NCBI RefSeq assembly: GCF_004331265.1 | Contig: NZ_SJOO01000010.1 | Location: forward strand, 62,001-126,000 | Direction of reading: 5' to 3' | From: Enterobacter wuhouensis | GTDB taxonomy: Bacteria; Pseudomonadota; Gammaproteobacteria; Enterobacterales; Enterobacteriaceae | Length of the DNA: 64,000 bases | Shown here: positions 8,414 through 15,925 of the stretch, one piece after another | Numbering within the stretch: the stretch's first letter is position 1 | Layout of the letters: the number at the start of each line of letters is the position of its first letter | The notes under the pieces: model-generated | The model's database searches: none | What the model was told of the DNA's origin: nothing | The model's input: only the letters and a program-made list of their open reading frames with translations | Position numbers and translations under genes: made by a program

Positions 8414-11269
8414 TTACAGGGCGGAAATAACCGCCTGCTGCTCAATCAGCTTGGTCTTCGCATCGGCGAAAGCAACCAGGCGTTCACGCTCTTTGGCGAT
8501 GACCGCTTCCGGCGCGCGGGCGACAAAGCCTTCGTTCGCCAGCTTGCTTTCGATTTTACCAATTTCCACGTCGACTTTCGCCACTTCTTTCGCCAGACGC
8601 GCCAGCTCGGCGTCTTTGTCGATCAGGCCCGCCATCGGGATCAGCAGCTCGGCGCCGTCGATGATTTTGGTCACGGAAACCGGACCTTTGTCATCCGCAG
8701 GCAGCACGGTGATGCTTTCCAGACGCGCCATGGTTTTCAGGAAGGTGTTGTTCTCGCTGACGCGACGAACGGCAGCCTCGCTGCAGCCGCGCAGCAGCAG
8801 CTCAAGCGGTTTTCCTGGGGCAATGTTCATCTCAGCACGGATGTTACGTACCGCAACGATCGCCTGCTTCAGCCACTCGGTATCCGCAGACGCCGCTTCA
8901 TCAACCTTCGCCGCATCGAATTCCGGGAACGGCTGCAGCATGATGGTGTCGGCGTTGATGCCTGCAATGACCTTCACGCGCTGCCAGATGGTTTCGGTGA
9001 TGAATGGAATGACCGGATGCGCCAGGCGCAGCAGGCCTTCCAGAACGGTAATCAGCGTGTTGCGCGTGCCGCGCAGTTCCGCCTCAGTTCCGCCGTTCAT
9101 TACCGGCTTCGCCAGCTCCAGATACCAGTCGCAGAACTGGTTCCAGGTGAATTCGTACAGGATGCCCGCCGCAATGTCGAAGCGGTAGCTGTCCAGCGCC
9201 TCACGGAACGCTTTCACCGTCTGGTTGAATTCCGCCAGGATCCAGCGGTCCGCCAGAGACAGGGTCATTTCGCCGCCGTTGAAGCCGCAGTCCTGATCTT
9301 CGGTGTTCATCAGCACGAAGCGGCTGGCGTTCCACAGCTTGTTACAGAAGTTACGGTAGCCTTCCAGACGCTTCATGTCCCAGTTGATGTCGCGGCCGGT
9401 AGAGGCCAGCGCCGCCAGGGTGAAGCGCAGGGCGTCAGTGCCGTGAGACTCAATTCCGTTCGGGAACTGCTTCTCGGTGCGCTTGCGGATTTTCTCTGCC
9501 AGCTGCGGCTGCATCATGTTGCCGGTACGTTTTTCCAGCAGGTCTTCCAGAGAGATACCGTCAACCATATCCAGCGGGTCGATAACGTTACCCTTGGACT
9601 TGGACATCTTCTGGCCTTCGTCGTCGCGGATCAGACCGGTCATGTAGACGGTATGGAACGGAACCTGCGGCTTGCCGTCTTCGTCTTTGATGAAGTGCAT
9701 GGTCATCATGATCATGCGGGCAATCCAGAAGAAGATGATGTCGAAGCCGGAGACCATCACGCTGGTTGGGTGGAACTGACGCAGCGCGTCGGTGTTCTCA
9801 GGCCAGCCGAGCGTGGAGAAGGTCCACAGCGCGGAGGAGAACCAGGTATCCAGCACGTCTTCGTCCTGACGCAGCGCAACGTCCGCGCTCAGGTTGTTTT
9901 CCTGACGCACTTCGTCTTCGGTGCGGCCAACGTAGACGTTACCTTCGTTGTCGTACCACGCCGGAATACGGTGACCCCACCACAGCTGACGGGAGATACA
10001 CCAGTCCTGGATGTCACGCATCCAGGAGAAGTACATGTTTTCGTACTGCTTCGGTACGAACTGAATGCTGCCGTTCTCAACCGCTTCAACGGCCGGTTTC
10101 GCCAGCACGTCGGCACGCACGTACCACTGGTCGGTCAGCATCGGCTCGATCACCACGCCGCCACGGTCGCCGTACGGCACGGTCAGATCGTGAGGTTTGA
10201 TCTCTTCCAGCAGGCCGAGCGCGTCAACGGCAGCCACAATCGCTTTACGCGCGACAAAACGTTCCATCTTCTGGAACTCAGCCGGGATAGCGTTGGAGTA
10301 AACGTCGGACTCTTCGCCTTTGGTGTCGTACACTTCTGCGCTTTCGCGGATATCGCCGTCGAAGGTCAGAATATTGATCATCGGCAGGGCGTGACGACGA
10401 CCCACTTCATAGTCGTTAAAGTCGTGCGCCGGGGTGATTTTCACGCAGCCGGTGCCTTTTTCCATGTCGGCGTGTTCGTCGCCCACAATCGGAATGCGGC
10501 GGTCAACCAGCGGCAGCACCACGAATTTGCCGATCAGGTCTTTATAGCGCGGATCTTCCGGGTTAACGGCCACGCCGGTATCGCCCAGCAGGGTTTCCGG
10601 ACGGGTAGTCGCGACCACCAGGTAATCTTTACCGTCGGCGGTTTTTGCGCCGTCGGCCAGCGGATAGCGGATGTGCCACATGGAGCCTTTAGACTCGCGG
10701 TTTTCCACTTCCAGGTCAGAGATGGCGGTGCGCAGTTTCGGGTCCCAGTTTACCAGGCGCTTGCCGCGGTAAATCAGGTCTTCTTTGTACAGGCGCACGA
10801 AGACTTCTTTCACGGCGTTGGACAGGCCTTCGTCCATGGTGAAGCGCTCGCGCTCCCAGTCCACGGAGTTGCCGAGACGGCGCATCTGACGGGTAATGGT
10901 ACCGCCGGATTCCGCCTTCCACTGCCAGATTTTATCGATGAACGCATCGCGACCGTAGTCGTGACGGGTTTTACCTTCTTCAGCGGCAATTTTACGCTCT
11001 ACCACCATCTGGGTCGCGATACCCGCGTGGTCCGTCCCCGCCTGCCACAGGGTGTTTTTGCCCTGCATGCGCTGGTAGCGGATCATGGTGTCCATGATGG
11101 TTTGCTGGAAAGCATGACCCATATGCAAACTGCCGGTGACGTTCGGCGGCGGGATCATGATGCAGAAGGACTCTTTGCTTTCGTCGCCGTTAGGCTTGAA
11201 ATAGCCCTGCTGTTCCCAGTGCTCGTAAAGCGGCTGTTCGATATCGCGTGGGTTGTATGTTTTTTCCAT
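8414..11269 (-). CDS. valS: Valyl-tRNA synthetase
   Basis: Cytoplasmic class Ia synthetase that charges tRNA-Val and edits threonine mischarging. It has 951 residues, the same as E. coli. The HIGH motif is HMGH at residues 49-52 after PPPNVTGSL, and the KMSKS motif is KMSKSKGNV near residue 555. The CP1 editing domain lies between, an anticodon-binding region follows, and the C-terminus is the expected coiled coil. The start codon overlaps the holC stop by one base (TAATG), so translation is likely coupled. The order pepA-holC-valS is that of other enterobacteria. Confidence 0.98.
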   Translation of the reverse strand: MEKTYNPRDIEQPLYEHWEQQGYFKPNGDESKESFCIMIPPPNVTGSLHMGHAFQQTIMDTMIRYQRMQGKNTLWQAGTDHAGIATQMVVERKIAAEEGKTRHDYGRDAFIDKIWQWKAESGGTITRQMRRLGNSVDWERERFTMDEGLSNAVKEVFVRLYKEDLIYRGKRLVNWDPKLRTAISDLEVENRESKGSMWHIRYPLADGAKTADGKDYLVVATTRPETLLGDTGVAVNPEDPRYKDLIGKFVVLPLVDRRIPIVGDEHADMEKGTGCVKITPAHDFNDYEVGRRHALPMINILTFDGDIRESAEVYDTKGEESDVYSNAIPAEFQKMERFVARKAIVAAVDALGLLEEIKPHDLTVPYGDRGGVVIEPMLTDQWYVRADVLAKPAVEAVENGSIQFVPKQYENMYFSWMRDIQDWCISRQLWWGHRIPAWYDNEGNVYVGRTEDEVRQENNLSADVALRQDEDVLDTWFSSALWTFSTLGWPENTDALRQFHPTSVMVSGFDIIFFWIARMIMMTMHFIKDEDGKPQVPFHTVYMTGLIRDDEGQKMSKSKGNVIDPLDMVDGISLEDLLEKRTGNMMQPQLAEKIRKRTEKQFPNGIESHGTDALRFTLAALASTGRDINWDMKRLEGYRNFCNKLWNASRFVLMNTEDQDCGFNGGEMTLSLADRWILAEFNQTVKAFREALDSYRFDIAAGILYEFTWNQFCDWYLELAKPVMNGGTEAELRGTRNTLITVLEGLLRLAHPVIPFITETIWQRVKVIAGINADTIMLQPFPEFDAAKVDEAASADTEWLKQAIVAVRNIRAEMNIAPGKPLELLLRGCSEAAVRRVSENNTFLKTMARLESITVLPADDKGPVSVTKIIDGAELLIPMAGLIDKDAELARLAKEVAKVDVEIGKIESKLANEGFVARAPEAVIAKERERLVAFADAKTKLIEQQAVISAL

Positions 11270-11712
11270 TATGTCCAGGTTGCCGTATTCAGGTTAAAAC
11301 CAGCCAGGCGGTACGCTTTATAGCGTTCGCGCGCCAGTTGTTTCAAAGATTCTTCGTAAGGGACAAAGTCTACCACTTCTGTGAAAGCGGTGGCAAAATC
11401 TGCAAAGTCTATCCGCAGGCTAATCAGAATATCGCGCGCGCTGCTGTTGCGCTTCTGCGGCCAGGCAATTTCTACCGGTGCGCCGCCGCGCGGACCTTCG
11501 CCCGACAGGTTATGCGGCACAAAGCTCTCCGCCGGGCGCGCCCACAGCGCTTCATCAAGGCGAATCGCCTGCTGCTCATCTTCACAGGCGATCAACACGC
11601 GTTTGCCTGCGCGCCAACGTTCTGCGGCAATTTCACACACCAGCTGTTCGACGGCGCTGAGGCCATCCTGATGGGTGTCGTTGTCCAGAAGGTAGAACGT
11701 TGCATTCTTCAT
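11269..11712 (-). CDS. holC: DNA polymerase III chi subunit
   Basis: A 147-residue chi subunit, which with psi links the clamp loader to single-stranded DNA-binding protein at the replication fork. The whole sequence matches E. coli HolC closely, from MKNATFYLLDND to FNLNTATWT. The start at 11712 gives the family length; a longer frame upstream lacks support. Its stop codon overlaps the valS start in TAATG. A REP pair separates it from pepA upstream, so promoter activity or readthrough must cross about 117 bases. Confidence 0.96.
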   Translation of the reverse strand: MKNATFYLLDNDTHQDGLSAVEQLVCEIAAERWRAGKRVLIACEDEQQAIRLDEALWARPAESFVPHNLSGEGPRGGAPVEIAWPQKRNSSARDILISLRIDFADFATAFTEVVDFVPYEESLKQLARERYKAYRLAGFNLNTATWT

Positions 11713-11746
11713 ATATGGGGCTTCTTGTCGTGGATTTAAATGCAAA

Positions 11747-11822
11747 GCCGGGTGGCGCTACGCTTACCCGGCCTACGGTTGAGTGACGCTGTAGGCCGGG
11801 TAAGGCGAAGCCGCCACCCGGC
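11747..11822. repeat. Paired REP (BIME-like) element between holC and pepA
   Basis: Two REP units in opposite orientation: GCCGGGTGGCGCTACGCTTA onward (11747-11776) and GTAGGCCGGGTAAGGCGAAG onward (11791-11822). Each is an imperfect palindrome. It lies within the pepA-holC-valS transcription unit, where such elements can stabilise upstream mRNA or terminate. Confidence 0.9.
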
Positions 11823-11829
11823 GTTTACA

Positions 11830-13341
11830 TCACTCGTCGCCGTTAAAACCCGCACGATTGAGCAGGAACTGCGACAGCAGCGCCACCGGACGGCCGGTTG
11901 CGCCTTTGGCTTTACCGGAGCGCCATGCGGTGCCCGCGATATCCAGGTGTGCCCAGTTGTACTTGCGGGTGAAGCGTGCCAGGAAGCAGCCCGCGGTGAT
12001 CGCCCCGCCAGGACGACCGCCGATATTCGCCATATCCGCAAAGTTGGACTCCAGCTGCTCCTGGAACTCATCGCCCAGCGGCAGGCGCCACGCGCGGTCA
12101 CCGGCCTGTTCGGACGCGCCGATCAGCTCGTGCGCCAGCGGGTTGTGGTTCGACATCAGGCCGGTGATGTGGTGGCCCAGGGCGATCACGCAGGCGCCGG
12201 TCAGCGTTGCCACGTCGATTACCGCTTCAGGTTCGAAGCGCTCAACGTAGGTCAGCACGTCGCACAGCACCAGACGGCCTTCGGCGTCGGTATTTAGCAC
12301 TTCAACGGTCTGGCCGGACATGGTGGTCAGCACGTCGCCCGGACGATAAGCGCGGCCCCCAGGCATGTTTTCACAGCCTGCCAGCACGCCGATGACGTTA
12401 ATCGGCAGTTGAAGTTCAGCCACCATGCGCATCACGCCATACACCGCCGCCGCGCCGCACATGTCGTACTTCATCTCGTCCATGCCTTCGGCAGGCTTGA
12501 TGGAGATACCGCCGGAGTCGAAGGTCAGGCCTTTACCGACCAGCACGATCGGGCGCGCGTCTTCGGACGGGTTGCCCTTGTACTCGATAACGGACATCAG
12601 GGATTCGTTCTGAGAGCCGTTGCCAACCGCCAGGTAAGAGTGCATCCCCAGCTCTTTCATCTGCTGTTCGCCGATGACGCGGGTGATGACGTTCTTGCTG
12701 TAGGAATCCGCCAGCTGTCGCGCCTGAGAGGCCAGATACGCGGCATTGCAGATGTTTGGCGGCATGTTGCCAAGATCTTTCGCGGCTTTGATACCGGCGG
12801 CAATTGCCAGTCCGTGCTGGATCGCGCGCTCGCCGCTCGTCAGCTCGCGACGGGTTGGGACGTTAAAGACCATTTTACGCAGCGGGCGACGCGGCTCGCT
12901 TTTATTGGTCTTCAGCTGGTCGAAGCTGTAAAGGCTCTCTTTTGCCGTCTCGACTGCCTGGCGCACTTTCCAGTAGGTGTTACGGCCTTTAACGTGCAGT
13001 TCGGTCAGGAAGCAGACGGCTTCCATCGAGCCGGTATCATTCAGCGTATTAATAGTTTTCTGAATAACCTGCTTGTACTGACGCTCGTCCAGCTCGCGCT
13101 CTTTGCCGCAGCCAATCAGCAGAATTCGCTCTGACAGGACGTTCGGAACATGGTGCAGTAACAGCGTCTGCCCAGGTTTGCCTTCCAGTTCGCCACGGCG
13201 CAGCAGGGCGCTGATGTAGCCGTCGCTGATTTTATCGAGTTGCTCGGCGATCGGGGAGAGTCGGCGCGGTTCAAAGACGCCCACAACGATGCAGGCACTC
13301 CGCTGTTTCTCCGGGCTACCGCTTTTTACACTGAACTCCAT
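11830..13341 (-). CDS. pepA: Leucyl aminopeptidase A / XerCD accessory protein
   Basis: A 503-residue M17 metallo-aminopeptidase, the same length as in E. coli. There PepA is a hexamer that also binds DNA for Xer recombination and carAB control. The C-terminal catalytic domain carries the two-metal signature NTDAEGRL near residue 352 and the VGKGLTFDSGG metal-binding loop. The N-terminal DNA-binding domain is complete. The start at 13341 has AGGAG eight bases upstream. It diverges from lptF across about 265 bases that must hold both promoters. Confidence 0.98.
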   Translation of the reverse strand: MEFSVKSGSPEKQRSACIVVGVFEPRRLSPIAEQLDKISDGYISALLRRGELEGKPGQTLLLHHVPNVLSERILLIGCGKERELDERQYKQVIQKTINTLNDTGSMEAVCFLTELHVKGRNTYWKVRQAVETAKESLYSFDQLKTNKSEPRRPLRKMVFNVPTRRELTSGERAIQHGLAIAAGIKAAKDLGNMPPNICNAAYLASQARQLADSYSKNVITRVIGEQQMKELGMHSYLAVGNGSQNESLMSVIEYKGNPSEDARPIVLVGKGLTFDSGGISIKPAEGMDEMKYDMCGAAAVYGVMRMVAELQLPINVIGVLAGCENMPGGRAYRPGDVLTTMSGQTVEVLNTDAEGRLVLCDVLTYVERFEPEAVIDVATLTGACVIALGHHITGLMSNHNPLAHELIGASEQAGDRAWRLPLGDEFQEQLESNFADMANIGGRPGGAITAGCFLARFTRKYNWAHLDIAGTAWRSGKAKGATGRPVALLSQFLLNRAGFNGDE

Positions 13342-13607
13342 GCACTACGCTCCTGAATCTTAAAGACAACGGCGGCGGCTACGGATAGAATTGAAACCTT
13401 TCGTAACTCATGTCCGCTGTTGTGGTGACTTCGTGTTAATCTTACGTTATTACGGTTTCGACACGTCAGAAAAAGTCCTGAAGCGTGAATCCGCCGGATG
13501 TTTTAATCTTAGCGATGATTTCGACGACTCAAGAGAATAAATGACGTTTAAGCCATGAAACAAGCGATTTTCCAGCAAAGAGACGGGTTTTTACGGGCGT
13601 ATTTAAA

Positions 13608-14708
13608 GTGATAATCATAAGATATCTGGTGCGGGAGACGCTCAAAAGCCAACTGGCGATCCTCTTTATCCTGCTGCTGATTTTTTTCTGTCAGAAGCTG
13701 GTTAAGATCCTCGGTGCGGCCGTTGACGGTGAAATTCCTACGAATCTGGTGCTTTCCCTGCTTGGGTTAGGCGTCCCGGAAATGGCGCAGCTTATTCTAC
13801 CGCTGAGCCTTTTCCTTGGCCTGCTCATGACGCTGGGAAGACTCTACACCGAAAGTGAAATCACGGTGATGCATGCCTGCGGCTTGAGCAAAGCCGTGCT
13901 GCTGAAAGCTGCTTTTGTTCTGGCGCTGTTTACCGGCATCGTTGCCGCCGTGAACGTTATGTGGGCGGGCCCTATGTCCTCTCGCCATCAGGATGAAGTC
14001 CTGGCCGAAGCCAAGGCGAACCCCGGTATGGCGGCATTGGCGCAGGGTCAGTTCCAGCAGGCAACCGACGGTAACTCCGTTCTGTTCATCGAGAGCGTCG
14101 ACGGCAGCAAATTTAACGACGTCTTCCTGGCCCAGCTGCGCACCAAAGGCAACGCGCGCCCGTCGGTGGTGGTTGCCGATTCCGGTCAGCTTGCCCAGCG
14201 TAAAGACGGTTCTCAGGTCGTCACGCTGAACAAGGGGACGCGTTTCGAAGGCACCGCGATGCTGCGCGATTTCCGCATCACCGATTTCCAGAACTATCAG
14301 GCCATTATCGGCCACCAGGCCGTCGCGCTGGACCCCAGTGATACCGAGCAGATGGATATGCGCACCCTGTGGAATACCGATACTGACAGAGCGCGTGCAG
14401 AGTTCCACTGGCGTATCACCCTCGTATTCACCGTATTTATGATGGCATTTATTGTGGTGCCGCTGAGCGTGGTAAACCCACGTCAGGGCCGCGTGCTGTC
14501 GATGCTGCCGGCGATGCTGCTTTATCTCGTGTATTTCCTGCTGCAGACCTCGATTCGCTCTAACGGCGCGAAAGGGAAGCTGGATCCGATGATCTGGACG
14601 TGGGCGATCAACAGCCTGTACATCCTGCTGGCGCTGGGATTAAACCTGTGGGATACGGTGCCGATGCGCCGCATTCGTGCCCGATTCTCGCGTAAAGGAG
14701 CGTTGTAA
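13608..14708 (+). CDS. lptF: LPS export permease LptF
   Basis: Inner-membrane permease of the LptB2FGC transporter that extracts lipopolysaccharide and feeds it to the LptA bridge. It has 366 residues with GTG as start codon, matching E. coli in length. About three membrane segments lie in the first 120 residues, a periplasmic beta-jellyroll domain in the middle, and three more membrane segments at the C-terminus. It is followed by lptG with a one-base stop/start overlap (TAATG). The upstream gap from pepA holds its promoter; no operator was assigned. Confidence 0.97.
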   Translation: MIIIRYLVRETLKSQLAILFILLLIFFCQKLVKILGAAVDGEIPTNLVLSLLGLGVPEMAQLILPLSLFLGLLMTLGRLYTESEITVMHACGLSKAVLLKAAFVLALFTGIVAAVNVMWAGPMSSRHQDEVLAEAKANPGMAALAQGQFQQATDGNSVLFIESVDGSKFNDVFLAQLRTKGNARPSVVVADSGQLAQRKDGSQVVTLNKGTRFEGTAMLRDFRITDFQNYQAIIGHQAVALDPSDTEQMDMRTLWNTDTDRARAEFHWRITLVFTVFMMAFIVVPLSVVNPRQGRVLSMLPAMLLYLVYFLLQTSIRSNGAKGKLDPMIWTWAINSLYILLALGLNLWDTVPMRRIRARFSRKGAL

Positions 14709-15790
14709 TGCAGGCGTTTGGCGTTCTCGATCGCTATATCGGTAAAACGATTTTCTCCACCATCATGATGACGTTGTTCATGCTGGTGTCGCTCTCCGGC
14801 ATTATCAAGTTTGTCGATCAGCTGAAAAAAGCCGGGCAGGGCAGCTACGACGCGCTGGGCGCAGGAATGTATACCCTGCTCAGCGTGCCGAAAGATGTGC
14901 AGATCTTCTTCCCGATGGCGGCGCTGCTTGGCGCGCTGCTGGGGCTGGGGATGCTGGCACAGCGTAGCGAACTGGTGGTGATGCAGGCATCGGGCTTTAC
15001 CCGTATGCAGGTTGCGCTCTCGGTCATGAAAACCGCGATCCCGCTGGTTCTGCTAACCATGGCGATTGGCGAGTGGGTGGCACCGCAGGGTGAGCAGATG
15101 GCGCGTAACTATCGCGCGCAGGCCATGTACGGTGGTTCACTGCTCTCCACTCAGCAAGGGCTATGGGCGAAAGATGGTAAAAACTTCGTCTACATCGAAC
15201 GGGTTAAAGGCGATGACGAACTGGGCGGCGTAAGCATTTATGCCTTCAACGATGAGCGCCGTCTGCTGTCCGTACGTCACGCCTCATCGGCAAAATTTGA
15301 TGCTGAACATAAGCAGTGGCGTCTGTCGCAGGTGGATGAGTCTGACCTGACGAATCCAAAACAGATCACCGGTTCACAGACGGTATCGGGTACGTGGAAG
15401 ACCAACCTGACGCCCGACAAGCTTGGGGTGGTTGCGCTTGATCCCGATGCGCTGTCGATTAGCGGTCTGCATAACTACGTGAAGTACCTGAAGTCGAGCG
15501 GACAGGATGCCGGACGCTATCAGCTCAACATGTGGAGCAAAATCTTCCAGCCGATGTCGGTGGCGGTCATGATGCTGATGGCGCTGTCGTTCATCTTCGG
15601 GCCGTTGCGCAGCGTGCCGATGGGCGTGCGCGTCGTGACCGGTATCAGCTTCGGCTTCGTGTTCTACGTTCTTGACCAGATCTTCGGTCCGCTGACTCTG
15701 GTGTACGGCATTCCGCCGATTATCGGTGCGCTGCTGCCGAGCGCCAGCTTCCTGCTGATCAGCCTCTGGCTGCTGCTGAGACGTTCCTGA
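14708..15790 (+). CDS. lptG: LPS export permease LptG
   Basis: Partner permease of LptF, 360 residues as in E. coli. It has the same layout of N-terminal membrane segments, a periplasmic jellyroll domain and C-terminal membrane segments ending in a leucine-rich helix. Its ATG overlaps the lptF stop, so the two subunits are probably made in equal amounts. The ATPase LptB and bridge proteins LptA and LptC are encoded at 23-25 kb in this window. In K-12 they lie about a quarter of the chromosome away from lptFG. A terminator follows. Confidence 0.97.
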   Translation: MQAFGVLDRYIGKTIFSTIMMTLFMLVSLSGIIKFVDQLKKAGQGSYDALGAGMYTLLSVPKDVQIFFPMAALLGALLGLGMLAQRSELVVMQASGFTRMQVALSVMKTAIPLVLLTMAIGEWVAPQGEQMARNYRAQAMYGGSLLSTQQGLWAKDGKNFVYIERVKGDDELGGVSIYAFNDERRLLSVRHASSAKFDAEHKQWRLSQVDESDLTNPKQITGSQTVSGTWKTNLTPDKLGVVALDPDALSISGLHNYVKYLKSSGQDAGRYQLNMWSKIFQPMSVAVMMLMALSFIFGPLRSVPMGVRVVTGISFGFVFYVLDQIFGPLTLVYGIPPIIGALLPSASFLLISLWLLLRRS

Positions 15791-15799
15791 CCTTCCTCT

Positions 15800-15827
15800 C
15801 CTCGCCCCCGTTTCTCCGGGGGCGAGG
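15800..15827 (+). terminator. Hairpin after lptG
   Basis: CCTCGCCCCCG (15800-15810) and CGGGGGCGAGG (15817-15827) form a perfect 11-bp GC-rich stem with a six-base loop. The T run after it is weak (CTAATCTCCTGTTT), so some readthrough toward arcB is possible. Confidence 0.65.
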
Positions 15828-15925
15828 CTAATCTCCTGTTTCACCCCGCACTTTTTCTCACAACCTTCAACGCCTCGCCGTGAATTTGAGTATTATTGAG
15901 CGATAAAGTCGTGAAGGGATCTTCT

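Noticed and set aside
9017..11323. 768-codon open frame on the plus strand opposite valS
   Set aside because: It is the mirror of a highly conserved gene in a codon-biased region; no ribosome site, no family resemblance. The same holds for long frames opposite pnp (57360-58682), ftsH (43322-44281), argG (48069-48983), infB (52006-52974) and deaD (60480-61499).
3305..15790. Horizontally acquired island from a distant source
   Set aside because: The genes are core enterobacterial genes with composition and similarity like their surroundings; rearrangement within the lineage is more likely than import.
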